A stretch of 55,276 bases of DNA, taken from positions 1-55,276 of the forward strand of contig JAJYZG010000004.1 in NCBI GenBank assembly GCA_021800155.1. Direction: 5' to 3'. This DNA comes from a bacterium. Lineage in GTDB: Bacteria > Patescibacteriota > Saccharimonadia > Saccharimonadales > UBA4665. The notes beneath the pieces were generated by a model. That model worked only from the letters and a program-made list of their open reading frames with translations, was not told the DNA's origin and did no database searches. Of this stretch, positions 18,580-27,430 are shown in pieces; within the stretch, counting starts at the first letter, position 1, and every line of letters starts with the position of its first letter. The translations under genes were made by a program, and so were the position numbers.

Positions 18580-19146
18580 TTATCTATATAAATTTTTATA
18601 TCGGGCGTGTTCTTTATCCAAAACCTTAACTAAATCACGAATCAGTTCATCGGGGTCTTCATTAAAGATAATCTCCATACCCTCTCTGAGGGGATGAGCT
18701 AAGGACACTAGAGTCTGAATTTCCTGACTGATACCACCAGCCCCTTGCAAAAAGCCGATTGGCGTACTGCTCTCTACCGCAATCGTGAACTCGTGCAATG
18801 TTCCCATCCGGCCCCCGATTGATATAACTGCATCGCTTGATGTTATAAGTAGTGCATCGCGTCCGGTATAGTGTAGACCGGTATAGATTATCGTATCGTA
18901 GGCTTGCGTAGGTAAACGGTATTTAAGGACATGCTCAACTTTTGAACTTGCAGGACTAATACCTACACTCATTAAACCGCCTGCTCGTTTGTAGGCTTCT
19001 GCCGTATAGTTGGGTAAGCCGATTGTAGCGCCACTCATTAAACTGTGGCCGAAACGCGCAATCGCACCACCCATAGCTTCGGCAAGCAGTCTTCCCTCTT
19101 CAACGCTTTCTCCTCTAGCGGCTCCGGATATTGCAATTTGATACAT
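18580..19146 (-). CDS. LOG/TIGR00725-like nucleotide-binding protein
   Basis: The 188-residue protein is a Rossmann-type SLOG-superfamily member. The N-terminal ISGAARG and the SGATIGLPNYTAEA segment resemble the nucleotide-binding loops. ISIGGRMGTLHEFTIA is close to the PGGxGTxxE motif of LOG proteins and TIGR00725. LOG enzymes hydrolyse nucleoside monophosphates to free base, but the exact motif differs, so I give no enzymatic name. It lies between the 415-residue unknown gene and uvrB on the same strand. Confidence 0.7.
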   Translation of the reverse strand: MYQIAISGAARGESVEEGRLLAEAMGGAIARFGHSLMSGATIGLPNYTAEAYKRAGGLMSVGISPASSKVEHVLKYRLPTQAYDTIIYTGLHYTGRDALLITSSDAVISIGGRMGTLHEFTIAVESSTPIGFLQGAGGISQEIQTLVSLAHPLREGMEIIFNEDPDELIRDLVKVLDKEHARYKNLYR

Positions 19147-19167
19147 TTCTTCTACCTACCCTTCATT

Positions 19168-20415
19168 TTAATCAAGCAAGTTTGCGCCTACTAGTTCAGG
19201 TGCCAGTTCATGACTGATGGCGCGACGCAATAACTCCGGTCGGATATAACGGGCTATAAACTCCTGCCACAAAGACCGCCTAAAGTGATGTAAGTAATGC
19301 TCTCCGTAATCACGACGATTAACTAGGCTCAACGCGTTATCTAAAATATTGAACGAAATGGTTTGTCCGTTATCTATGGCAGCCAGATGCCCTCCGTCCT
19401 TCCAGAACTTCATTTCTGGCGCGATCCAGTGAATTAATGACTCCACTGGCTGCCAGCCAAGCAACTCTTCTACTCTAAGGTGTTCGCCTAAAGAAACGTC
19501 AAATTGTTCTTTTGCATGGTGTATAAAACGCTGAACAGTTTCCCAGGATAGCGGTGAATTAAAATATTCCGTTTTAGTAAGCAACGGGTCGTCCGTTGCC
19601 ACTAGATCGACCCGGCGGCCGAAGTCTCTGACAACCTGGCTCAAACGTAAATAACTGCTAGCTGCTTGAATAGCATTTAAGCCGTCAGCAGCTAGTGCTA
19701 AAGTAACAGTTGTGATGCCCGGATTTGGTCGATTCGGAAGAGGTATAATCAATATTGCCCCCAGCTCCTTATTAACAATTACTGTCTTTTTAGATAGTGA
19801 TAACAGCTGGGAGCATACCCCACTCCACTTGTCGTTGTGCGGCGAAGCTATCGCGATTTCTCTTTCTTCGAGGTGCGATGGTATTAACTGTTTCAGCGAT
19901 GCATCGTAACGATGTTGCCAATTAAGTGGTTCAATTGTCCTGGCCGCTAAAACCACTAAACTCAGCGGTTCGTGCTTCAAAAGCGAACCCAATGATCTGT
20001 AGCCTAGCAAACGCATAGTTTTTTTGGGAACATTAGTCATTAATATGCGTTTGGCTACAGATACTTTTAGCACAAATACTTTGCTACTACGGCTCGATTG
20101 TCGAATGGCCTCAACCATACCTTCACTTAAATTGCCTGCAGCATTGACGTTATAGGCGCTGATTTGCCGCAATCGTCTAATTAGCATTGCATCATCCTCG
20201 ACTAACTTTTGCTGCAACGCCAGATAAAGTTCTTCGCCTGTAGTGTCATCAGGATCGAGACAAAGAGCATTAATTTTTGCCCGGCAACCGGCAACCACAC
20301 TTTCGCTAAGCCTGATGTCTTGACAAGAGTTGCCGCTGGCGGCTTCAAGTTGAGTCAATGCCTGACTAAATTGCGGCTGTTGGGCGTCTAGTAACCGAGA
20401 TAACAACTTGGTCAT
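19168..20415 (-). CDS. Hypothetical protein, 415 residues
   Basis: I do not recognise this family. The protein is soluble with no signal peptide or membrane helix. The N-terminal third looks helical and the middle has alternating beta strands (for example FVLKVSVAKRILM and IIPLPNRPNPGITTVTLAL). The C-terminal half includes IHWIAPEMKFWKDGGHLAAIDNG. There are no obvious catalytic motifs. It is transcribed toward the LOG-like gene 21 nt away. Long open frame and normal codon use argue that it is real. Confidence 0.7.
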   Translation of the reverse strand: MTKLLSRLLDAQQPQFSQALTQLEAASGNSCQDIRLSESVVAGCRAKINALCLDPDDTTGEELYLALQQKLVEDDAMLIRRLRQISAYNVNAAGNLSEGMVEAIRQSSRSSKVFVLKVSVAKRILMTNVPKKTMRLLGYRSLGSLLKHEPLSLVVLAARTIEPLNWQHRYDASLKQLIPSHLEEREIAIASPHNDKWSGVCSQLLSLSKKTVIVNKELGAILIIPLPNRPNPGITTVTLALAADGLNAIQAASSYLRLSQVVRDFGRRVDLVATDDPLLTKTEYFNSPLSWETVQRFIHHAKEQFDVSLGEHLRVEELLGWQPVESLIHWIAPEMKFWKDGGHLAAIDNGQTISFNILDNALSLVNRRDYGEHYLHHFRRSLWQEFIARYIRPELLRRAISHELAPELVGANLLD

Positions 20416-20492
20416 AAGATTCTTGCGTCTTTGTTTATATTATCCTCGCTCATTCCATCCTAGCATACGAATTTAACCTAAAGCTAGAGTCA

Positions 20493-21497
20493 CTAAAGCG
20501 CTTCAGGACGATATGTATCTGGTGAGTTGGACAAAAAATGTTCCAATTCATGTTCGTTCAGCAATCCGGCCTGAGCTCCGACTTTTTGCAGCACGCTCAT
20601 GGAGTTAATCGGTGCCCACTGCAACGCTCCTGCTATAGTATTACCTTTAATTAAAGCAGCGACGAATGTCGATGCGAAAGCGTCACCGGCACCAGTACGA
20701 TCGACTGGCGGCGCCGGATCCGGATACAGCGGCATCTTAAGTATGTCCCGTTGATCACTGGCGACCGCGCCGTTCGGCCCATCAGTTATAACTGCAATTT
20801 TAGCCCCAAGATCATGCATCTTTTTTAGTAGATCGTGGTAATTGTTGTAGTCCCCGCCCGTTATATTGACAGCTTCTTCACGGTTGACTATTAACACATT
20901 GGTCCTGGCATAAATCCGTTTTAGCCTCTCAACTCCAGCTTCAATTTGAAACGTACCCGGCTGAAATGCCAATTTAACGTCTGGATATTCATCAAGCCAA
21001 TCTGCAATTTGATCATGATAATTTAGCGCATGCTCGGAAATCGAACTAAAGTATATCCAATTAGGAACCTCGTTCGGCCTTAAGTGCGGCCAATGATAGT
21101 CGTAAGCCTCGTGTTTAATTAGGATGGTTCTCTCAACATCATATCTCAATACATAATGCACGTTGCTGACTTTATCCGGGTTAATACGCACAAAACGGCT
21201 ATCGACTTTGTTGGCATGCAAGGAGTCAATCATGTCTCGTCCTATCTGATCATCGCCAACATTAGTGACAAATGCCGAATTAAGCCCTAGCCTGGCAAAA
21301 GCTACAGCTGCGTTTGAGGCGTTGCCGACACCTTTGATAGTTTCGACTGTATCATAAGGTAGTTTAGTTCCGAAAATCATCGACAGCCAGCGTTGACCAT
21401 GTTCATCGTTTATAACTTTAGCCTGGCTGTCTAATAACTTTATAAAAACATCGGTCACTATGTCACCGACGCTAATAACATCTGGTTTGTCTGCCAT
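20493..21497 (-). CDS. PfkB-family carbohydrate kinase
   Basis: The 334-residue protein belongs to the ribokinase/PfkB superfamily. The first signature appears around GVGNASNAAVAFARLG (residues 56-71). The second is DRTGAGDAF at 266-274, with Asp272 as the catalytic base and the anion hole before it. Substrates in the family include ribose, fructose, fructose-6-phosphate and nucleosides; sequence alone does not decide. The nearby glycolysis/pentose genes make a sugar or sugar-phosphate substrate plausible (inference). An AGGTGGG Shine-Dalgarno lies just upstream of the ATG. Confidence 0.88.
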   Translation of the reverse strand: MADKPDVISVGDIVTDVFIKLLDSQAKVINDEHGQRWLSMIFGTKLPYDTVETIKGVGNASNAAVAFARLGLNSAFVTNVGDDQIGRDMIDSLHANKVDSRFVRINPDKVSNVHYVLRYDVERTILIKHEAYDYHWPHLRPNEVPNWIYFSSISEHALNYHDQIADWLDEYPDVKLAFQPGTFQIEAGVERLKRIYARTNVLIVNREEAVNITGGDYNNYHDLLKKMHDLGAKIAVITDGPNGAVASDQRDILKMPLYPDPAPPVDRTGAGDAFASTFVAALIKGNTIAGALQWAPINSMSVLQKVGAQAGLLNEHELEHFLSNSPDTYRPEAL

Positions 21498-21533
21498 TTT
21501 CCCACCTTTTGGTATTAATGTTATAAATTTTAA

Positions 21534-21773
21534 TTATGCGGTTTCTAACAGGCCGAGGCGTTGCTCATGCTCATTAACCTGATTGCTAATATGTGTCATT
21601 GCAGCCTTTACAACTTTAAGATCATCGGCCATATCACTTATTGACCGGTCCAGTTTGTCGAGTTGACTTTTTATTTCTGGAACGTTACTTATGGCATCTT
21701 GGATGGCTTTTAGCTGATCAGCTAACACCGAACCCAATACCTGCCTCTTTTCGTCCTCACTTAAAGACTGCAT
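21534..21773 (-). CDS. Small coiled-coil protein
   Basis: The 79-residue protein is almost entirely predicted helix with heptad-like spacing (IKSQLDKLDRSISDMADDLKVVKAAM is the core, shown only in part: QLDKLDRSISDM). No membrane segment or enzyme motif is visible. It ends 36 nt before the PfkB kinase start. Function unknown; it may be an oligomerising adaptor. Confidence 0.6.
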   Translation of the reverse strand: MQSLSEDEKRQVLGSVLADQLKAIQDAISNVPEIKSQLDKLDRSISDMADDLKVVKAAMTHISNQVNEHEQRLGLLETA

Positions 21774-21988
21774 TGACTTATACTATAGCTCTTAAACTAC
21801 ATAGTAGTAAAGACTAAAATAGCCGACTTTCAGGCAACCAAAACTAAATTGTTCTTTGATATATTCTTCGTTCATAATCAACTGCAATTAGAAACGGCGT
21901 TTATCTTCGTAAGACGGATTTAAGTCTTTAAAGACATGATCTGCTCAAGCCAAACGGCTTGCCCTTTCATTGCAAGCATGAAGCAATC
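21774..21988. other. Non-coding gap
   Basis: No gene is supported. On the minus strand TATAGT and TATAAG near 21780-21792 could serve as a -10 for the coiled-coil gene starting at 21773, leaving little or no leader. Confidence 0.3.
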
Positions 21989-22162
21989 TTAAGATCCCTG
22001 CGCAAACCATTGAATCAAGTGGTAGAGATTCGATATTGTGTCTCCAATAATTATTTCTGGGTATATAACCTCCGCCTTTTGCGCTTGAGTATTTAGGCTT
22101 AAAACTGCAATAGCTTGATTGTTGGCTTTTGTGGCCTCATCAATAAGTTTTTTAGTCCGCAC
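21989..22162 (-). pseudogene. Possible frameshifted C-terminal piece
   Basis: An open frame with a GTG at 22162 encodes about 57 residues, including RTKKLIDEATKANNQAIAVL and later SNLYHLIQW. The same frame is open for a few codons upstream, to a stop overlapping the end of the 84-residue ORF. Composition looks coding rather than random. It may be the rest of the upstream ORF after a single frameshift, or a separate small gene with a weak start. No ribosome-binding site is evident. Confidence 0.35.
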
Positions 22163-22188
22163 GTGATCTGTTAAACCGCTGCCGCTAG

Positions 22189-22443
22189 CTATAGATTACC
22201 AGTCAGGCTTAAGTTTTGGTTCTGCTGTTCGAGTAAACGCAGTCCTGCTTCAGCCTGAGTAGAAGCCGCGCTAATCCTTTTTATTGCATTAGCTATTGGA
22301 AAAAATTTGCTGATACTAGTTAATATACCGCCTGAATACTCAATGCTTTCAATATTAACTTCTCTCGTATTTCCTAGATAAATATTATTAACTTTATTCC
22401 CATAATTATTCACCAAGAACAAACTCCTACTTATGCTGAACAA
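22189..22443 (-). CDS. Small hypothetical protein
   Basis: The 84-residue product is not recognised. Residues about 50-80 (NAIKRISAASTQAEAGLRLL) look helical and polar; there is no membrane segment. It begins 28 nt after the fba stop and may be the operon's tail. The C-terminus may be cut short by a frameshift, since coding-like sequence continues in another frame to 21989. Confidence 0.4.
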   Translation of the reverse strand: MFSISRSLFLVNNYGNKVNNIYLGNTREVNIESIEYSGGILTSISKFFPIANAIKRISAASTQAEAGLRLLEQQNQNLSLTGNL

Positions 22444-22470
22444 CGCTTGCTTTGAATTAGAACTTATATC

Positions 22471-23385
22471 TTAGATGAGAGTTTTACCGCTTGAATTAAA
22501 ATAAGCGATTTTACTAGCCACAACTTTTTCAACTGCATCAACCACATGTTTGCTGACCAACTTCGCAACTGAATACTCGTCAGGATTCTCCTTTAAAGCC
22601 CGTTCCAGAGCCTCACGGTAAGCGATCCGCATATCCGAGTTTATATTAATTTTAGTAACCCCAATTTTCACAGCGTCCCTAAAGTAGTGTCCGGGTGTAC
22701 CGCTACCGCCGTGCAGTGATATGTTACAATCGACTGCCTGTCTGATTTGCTTAAGCAGCTGTAGGTCAAGAACCTTAGGTACAGGATACTTTCCGTGAAG
22801 ATTGCCGATCGCGGCCGCAAACGTATCAATCCCTGTAGCTTCGACGAAAGACCGTGCAGCATCCGGAGTAGAGAAGGTCTTTTTAATTTCTTCATAGTCG
22901 ATTGTCTCAGTATGAAGGTTTGAACTGCCGCCAAAATAATGAGGTTCACTTTCGACTGATGCTCCCGTAAGTTTGGCATACTCGACTACTTCTTTTGTGG
23001 CACAGATGATGTCATTGTCACTTGCGTCATGATCAGCTTGCGATATGTCAATGTGTATGAACTCAAAGCCGGCTTCGATTCCAGCCTTAGCTGCTTCCAC
23101 GGACGGACTGTGATCCAGATTGACATACATTTCAACACCAAATGCCTCTTTAGTATTGTCTACCAGATCACGTATGTTATTTAGACCGATATCGTCGACT
23201 TCACCCTGGCTCACTTCGACAAGAATCGGTGCGTTATTTTTTTGGGCTGCCCTGGCAACAGCAATCAGCGTTGGTTCATCATCCAGATTAAAGGCTCCGA
23301 ACGCCCAATGTTGAGCTCTTGCGGTTGCCATTCGTTCACGTGCTTGTCGGCAATTCTTACGTATTTGATTTAGGGTTAAGGGCAA
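22471..23385 (-). CDS. fba: Class II fructose-bisphosphate aldolase
   Basis: The 304-residue enzyme splits fructose-1,6-bisphosphate into dihydroxyacetone phosphate and glyceraldehyde-3-phosphate using zinc. NLDHS supplies the zinc and catalytic Asp/His region, HGGSGTPG the phosphate-binding glycine loop and the later zinc His, and NINSDMR the C-terminal class II signature. Tagatose-bisphosphate aldolase belongs to the same family and cannot be excluded. It is the last main gene of the gap-rpiB-rpe-tktN-tktC-fba operon, 2 nt after tktC. The neighbouring gap gene supports a glycolytic role. Confidence 0.9.
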   Translation of the reverse strand: MPLTLNQIRKNCRQARERMATARAQHWAFGAFNLDDEPTLIAVARAAQKNNAPILVEVSQGEVDDIGLNNIRDLVDNTKEAFGVEMYVNLDHSPSVEAAKAGIEAGFEFIHIDISQADHDASDNDIICATKEVVEYAKLTGASVESEPHYFGGSSNLHTETIDYEEIKKTFSTPDAARSFVEATGIDTFAAAIGNLHGKYPVPKVLDLQLLKQIRQAVDCNISLHGGSGTPGHYFRDAVKIGVTKININSDMRIAYREALERALKENPDEYSVAKLVSKHVVDAVEKVVASKIAYFNSSGKTLI

Positions 23386-23387
23386 GT

Positions 23388-24368
23388 CTATGCTCCTTTC
23401 TTTTGCATTACTTCATGCACAGCCAAACGGATATGCTTAGCATCTAGTCCAAAATACACCATTAATTCATCGGGTTTTCCGGATTCTCCAAAGCGATCAC
23501 GCATACCGATCCGTTTTAAAGGCACTGGGCAATGCTCCGCCGCCAGCTCGGCAATAGCCCCGCCCAACCCACCGTTTATTTGAGCCTCTTCGGCTGTTAC
23601 CGCCGCGCCGGTTTTGCTTAAGCTCTTAATAATCGTCATCTCGTCAAGCGGCTTAACCGTAGGAACGTGTATAACCTCAGCTTCGATGCCATCCTTATAC
23701 AATAAATCGGCAGCCAAGAGAGCATGATAGGTCATTGTACCCGTCGTTAAGATTGTCACGTCACTACCTGATTCAAACACTTGGGCAGACCCGATCACAA
23801 AGGGGGTTTCAGCAGTGGTAATCACAGGTGTTTCTTCACGAGCCAAACGGATATAGTTCGGCCTGGGGTCGCTCACCATAGCAAGTGTAGCTTTTTCGGC
23901 CTCAATGCTATCACAAGGAGCTATAACGACCATATTTGGCAGTACTCTCATTAATGCTAAATCCTCTAGCATTTGATGCGTTGCTCCGTCAGGGCCGACA
24001 CTGACACCGGCGTGCGAACCGACAATCTTAACCGGTCGGTCATTTAAACAAATTGTGGTACGGATTTGCTCCCAATTACGCCCGGGGCTAAAGGCTGCAT
24101 AGCTGCTAACAAAAGGCACCTTGCCGGCTGCTGCTAGCCCGGAAGCCAAGGTAACTAAGTTTTGTTCAGCGATTCCGATCTCAATAAAACGATCAGGAAA
24201 TGATTGTTTAAACAAATGCATCTGGGTAGATTCAGTTAAATCGGCACAAGCTGCCACGACTTTTGTGTCAAGATGTCCGGCTTTTTCAAGTCCACGGCCG
24301 AAACCTTTCCTTATCGGCTCACGCAAAACTTCATCAACACTTAAGTCGGCTAAGGCAATATTACTCAT
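23388..24368 (-). CDS. Transketolase, C-terminal subunit
   Basis: This 326-residue half carries the pyrimidine-binding and C-terminal domains of transketolase. EIGIAEQNLVTLASGLAAAG contains the catalytic Glu that activates thiamine diphosphate, and GPDGATHQMLEDLALMR is the usual following block. A TTG start at 24392 gives 334 residues, but the ATG at 24368 overlaps the N-half stop by 8 nt and fits translational coupling better. With the N-half it makes a split transketolase. DXS is unlikely given the neighbours. Confidence 0.92.
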   Translation of the reverse strand: MSNIALADLSVDEVLREPIRKGFGRGLEKAGHLDTKVVAACADLTESTQMHLFKQSFPDRFIEIGIAEQNLVTLASGLAAAGKVPFVSSYAAFSPGRNWEQIRTTICLNDRPVKIVGSHAGVSVGPDGATHQMLEDLALMRVLPNMVVIAPCDSIEAEKATLAMVSDPRPNYIRLAREETPVITTAETPFVIGSAQVFESGSDVTILTTGTMTYHALLAADLLYKDGIEAEVIHVPTVKPLDEMTIIKSLSKTGAAVTAEEAQINGGLGGAIAELAAEHCPVPLKRIGMRDRFGESGKPDELMVYFGLDAKHIRLAVHEVMQKKGA

Positions 24369-25218
24369 GTTCGCTCCGGATTTTTCCGCCAAGCGTTCTC
24401 AGCTCTTGCAATGCCTTGGTTGCTTGTTCGGTATTGGGCGGTATGCCATGCCAGTGAAAATCATATTCTATAAAATCCACTCCTTTGCCCGGAATAGTAT
24501 GTGCGATAATGGCAACCGGCTTTTCAACGATCGCTTTAGCCATCACACACGCGTCAATGACCGCCTCTATATTGTTGCCGTCAATCTCTAGCACGTGCCA
24601 CCCGAAAGCTTCCCATTTATCTTTATAATTCTCGAGCGGGAGTACCATTTCGGTTGGACCGTCGATTTGGATGTTATTGCGGTCGATGATGGCTATGATT
24701 TTTGACAAGTGCTGATCCCCGGCAAACATTGCGGCTTCCCAGATATTACCTTCGTCTGTTTCACCGTCGCCCATCACTACGTATATGTAGCGGCGCAGTA
24801 TATTGTCCATTTTATGAGCCAAGGCGATCCCGCAGGCTTGACTTAAACCACAACCTAAGGGTCCACTGGTGTTTTCCAGCCCGGGCAAGCGCTTACGCTC
24901 TGGATGCCCTTGCAGGCGTGAGCCTAATTGGCGTAAAGTAAGCAACTCCTTACGGTCGAAGTATCCAGCACGCGCCATAGCCGCATATCGTACGGGGACA
25001 CAGTGCCCATTTGAAAGAATTAGGATGTCCCGCTCGTCCCAATCAGGATTTTTGGGATCGTGTTTTAAAACATCGAAATATAGCGCGGTAAAGATGTCCG
25101 CTAATCCGAGCGGTCCGGCCGAGTGTCCGCTGCCCGCAACTTCTAGCATATGTACTATATCTTCACGGATATCGTTCGCAATGAGCTCTAACTGTTTAAT
25201 CGAAAGTTTATTCGGCAT
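24361..25218 (-). CDS. Transketolase, N-terminal subunit
   Basis: This 285-residue half binds the thiamine diphosphate pyrophosphate. SGHSAGPLGLADI corresponds to the phosphate-binding SxGHPGxxLG block. GDGETDEGNIWEAAMFA is the GDG(x)nN metal motif, followed by AIIDRNNIQIDG. The enzyme transfers two-carbon units between ketoses and aldoses in the non-oxidative pentose phosphate pathway. The start overlaps rpe by 11 nt and the end overlaps tktC by 8 nt. Two-gene transketolases are common in CPR bacteria, archaea and some Firmicutes. Confidence 0.93.
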   Translation of the reverse strand: MPNKLSIKQLELIANDIREDIVHMLEVAGSGHSAGPLGLADIFTALYFDVLKHDPKNPDWDERDILILSNGHCVPVRYAAMARAGYFDRKELLTLRQLGSRLQGHPERKRLPGLENTSGPLGCGLSQACGIALAHKMDNILRRYIYVVMGDGETDEGNIWEAAMFAGDQHLSKIIAIIDRNNIQIDGPTEMVLPLENYKDKWEAFGWHVLEIDGNNIEAVIDACVMAKAIVEKPVAIIAHTIPGKGVDFIEYDFHWHGIPPNTEQATKALQELRTLGGKIRSEHE

Positions 25219-25864
25219 GATGTTTTGATTTCTTTAGTGTACTTACCAGTTTAGCATAAGCCCTTTTAGGCGAGGCCGATGATTGGATATATCCTCCGAC
25301 ATTAGCAACACTAACACCACCTGCAACAATTAGCCGAATATTGTCATTGTTGACCCCTCCGTCCCAACCAATCTCAATATTCGAGTTAATACTTAACACC
25401 TTGCGGACTTTGCTTAACAAGTTTAAATCAGCTACTGATCCCCCCTGGTAGCCTAAGTTACCGGAAAAAATAAGCGCATGATCAAAATGTGGAATTATAG
25501 CTGATACATGCTCGACCTGAGTATCTGGTAAGAGGGCCAGACCGGCTTTAATTCCAGCAGAGTGTAAACTACTGGCAGCCCTGATTAGATCAACTTCGGC
25601 TTCAGCATGAATAATGACCAAATCAGGGTGTAGATGATAGGCCAAAACTATATCGGCATGCGGATTGCGGCTCATGATATGAACGTCTGCTACTGTATCT
25701 TCATGCCAACGCATCTGCCCAAAAGCATAAAGCTTGCGTGATGCCAACGATCCGTCTGACACATCAAAATGGATACGGGTCGCAAACTTATTAATAATAT
25801 TAAACTGGCGCTCATACTCTTCCCGCGTAACCGCTGTAATTGTCGGGCAGATCCAGGCATTCAT
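25208..25864 (-). CDS. rpe: Ribulose-phosphate 3-epimerase
   Basis: The 218-residue TIM barrel interconverts ribulose-5-phosphate and xylulose-5-phosphate. The metal and acid-base residues appear in RIHFDVSDGS (His32, Asp34) and ADVHIMSRNP (His62), and IGWDGGVN carries the last catalytic Asp. The phosphate loop reads GNLGYQGGS instead of the usual NPGFGGQ, so it is a divergent member. Position between rpiB and transketolase supports the assignment. Confidence 0.85.
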   Translation of the reverse strand: MNAWICPTITAVTREEYERQFNIINKFATRIHFDVSDGSLASRKLYAFGQMRWHEDTVADVHIMSRNPHADIVLAYHLHPDLVIIHAEAEVDLIRAASSLHSAGIKAGLALLPDTQVEHVSAIIPHFDHALIFSGNLGYQGGSVADLNLLSKVRKVLSINSNIEIGWDGGVNNDNIRLIVAGGVSVANVGGYIQSSASPKRAYAKLVSTLKKSKHHAE

Positions 25865-25880
25865 AAACTAATACGCTTTT

Positions 25881-26333
25881 TTAAGTAAGCTCGTCGAGCT
25901 CCTTTAGGCGGCGAATGTATCGAGGGGCGGCAGCATATGCAGTAGAAACCCAGGTGTTAATAATCGGTTCTGCCTCCTTTATCGTAGTCGACCGTGCCGA
26001 CAGGCAAAGTACGTTTGAATCATCATCATTACGGGCAGCATGGGCTTCGGTTACATTCCAGCATAGAGCCGCTCGAATGCCTCTATAACGGTTAGCGGCC
26101 ATGCACATACCCTGGCCGCTGCCACATATCAAGATGCCTTTAGGATCAGCTTCGCTGCTGGAATTCATGGCGTTAATCACGCGAGCTGCAAAAACCGGGA
26201 AATCATCGTTCGGATCAGGATGGTCATTCCCCTCATCGACAACTTCGTGACCGCAACGAATCAGAAAATCTTTAACCTTGGCCTTAAGCTCAAGTCCGAC
26301 ATGATCTGATCCCAGAAATATTTTCACCACCAA
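25881..26333 (-). CDS. rpiB: Ribose-5-phosphate isomerase B
   Basis: The 150-residue RpiB interconverts ribose-5-phosphate and ribulose-5-phosphate. LGSDHVGLELK is the N-terminal signature. ILICGSGQGMCMAANR contains the catalytic Cys70 and anion loop, and AARNDDDSNVLCL replaces the usual ARxHNDANVL. LacA/LacB are homologous, but the pentose phosphate neighbours favour RpiB. It starts 12 nt after gap. Confidence 0.93.
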   Translation of the reverse strand: MVVKIFLGSDHVGLELKAKVKDFLIRCGHEVVDEGNDHPDPNDDFPVFAARVINAMNSSSEADPKGILICGSGQGMCMAANRYRGIRAALCWNVTEAHAARNDDDSNVLCLSARSTTIKEAEPIINTWVSTAYAAAPRYIRRLKELDELT

Positions 26334-26345
26334 TTCCCTTTTTAC

Positions 26346-27362
26346 CTATTCTCCTTTTAGCAGTTTGCCGGTATCCGCTACTAACTCGACTAAGCGGTTT
26401 GAATAGCCCCATTCATTGTCATACCAGACGACAACTTTAGCTAAATTACCAGCCACGACATTAGTCAGCTCAAGATCAACAATGCCTGAATTAGAATTAC
26501 CTAGATAATCACTAGATACTAGAGGTTCATCCGATACCGCAATGATTCCTTGGTAATACGGATCTTGTGAAGCCTTAGTCAAACAATCATTAATCTGCTC
26601 CTTAGACACGTTTTGTTTAAGCAGCATGGTCACATCGCTGAGCGACACCACAGGAGTAGGCACGCGCACGCTCAAACCATCAAATTTACCCACCAGGCTA
26701 TGGACAGTCTTAGCGACGGCAATTGCCGCACCGGTGGTTGTAGGTACAATGTTATGCGGAGCTGCCCGGCCCTCTCGTAGATCTTTTGCAGGTGAATCAG
26801 TTAAAGTCTGACTAGCCGTATCACTATGAACTGTAGTAAGCAGAGCTTTTTCAATACCAAACTCTCTATCTAGAATGTCCATGACCGCCGCTACACTGTT
26901 GGTGGTACATGAAGCATTAGAGATTATATTTCCACTATCTTTTAACTCATCGTCGTTAGCGCCAATAACAATCGTTTTAACATCGTCGCTTTTGCTTGGT
27001 GCAGATATGATAACTTTTTTAGCGCCAGCCTTAAGATGCGCACTTGCTGTATCACTAGTAGTAAAATGTCCGGTGGATTCAATTACCACGTCAACATCCA
27101 GATCTCGCCAAGGCAACAGCGATGGGTCTTTCTCGGCATAAACCGGTATAGCATTATTATCAATCGTTAGGTGACTGTCATCAAAACTCACGTCATGATG
27201 ATAATTCCCGTAATTCGAATCGTGTTTTAACAAATAGGCTAACGTTTTGGTGTCGGTCAGATCGTTAATAGCCACCAACTCGATGTCATCGCGGTCGTAC
27301 GCAATCCTAAAGGCGATCCTACCGATCCGTCCAAAACCGTTTATTGCTACTTTTGTTTTCAT
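26346..27362 (-). CDS. gap: Glyceraldehyde-3-phosphate dehydrogenase
   Basis: The 338-residue enzyme oxidises glyceraldehyde-3-phosphate to 1,3-bisphosphoglycerate with NAD(P). INGFGRIGR is the dinucleotide-binding loop. SNASCTTN holds the active-site Cys152, TTVHSDT the catalytic His, and WYDNEWGYSNRL the C-terminal block. It is the first gene of the carbon operon. An AGGGGG Shine-Dalgarno precedes the ATG, and TGCTATAGT lies about 38 nt upstream. Confidence 0.97.
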   Translation of the reverse strand: MKTKVAINGFGRIGRIAFRIAYDRDDIELVAINDLTDTKTLAYLLKHDSNYGNYHHDVSFDDSHLTIDNNAIPVYAEKDPSLLPWRDLDVDVVIESTGHFTTSDTASAHLKAGAKKVIISAPSKSDDVKTIVIGANDDELKDSGNIISNASCTTNSVAAVMDILDREFGIEKALLTTVHSDTASQTLTDSPAKDLREGRAAPHNIVPTTTGAAIAVAKTVHSLVGKFDGLSVRVPTPVVSLSDVTMLLKQNVSKEQINDCLTKASQDPYYQGIIAVSDEPLVSSDYLGNSNSGIVDLELTNVVAGNLAKVVVWYDNEWGYSNRLVELVADTGKLLKGE

Positions 27363-27399
27363 TTTGCTTACCCCCTGGAATGGTTGTATTTATATTTTA

Positions 27400-27408
27400 A
27401 CTATAGCA
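27400..27408 (-). promoter_or_regulatory. Extended -10 promoter of the gap operon
   Basis: TGCTATAGT on the minus strand ends 37 nt before the gap ATG. It predicts a leader of about 30 nt carrying AGGGGG. It is the best candidate promoter for the six-gene carbon operon. Confidence 0.5.
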
Positions 27409-27430
27409 GTTATGTTAATACTAATTAAAT

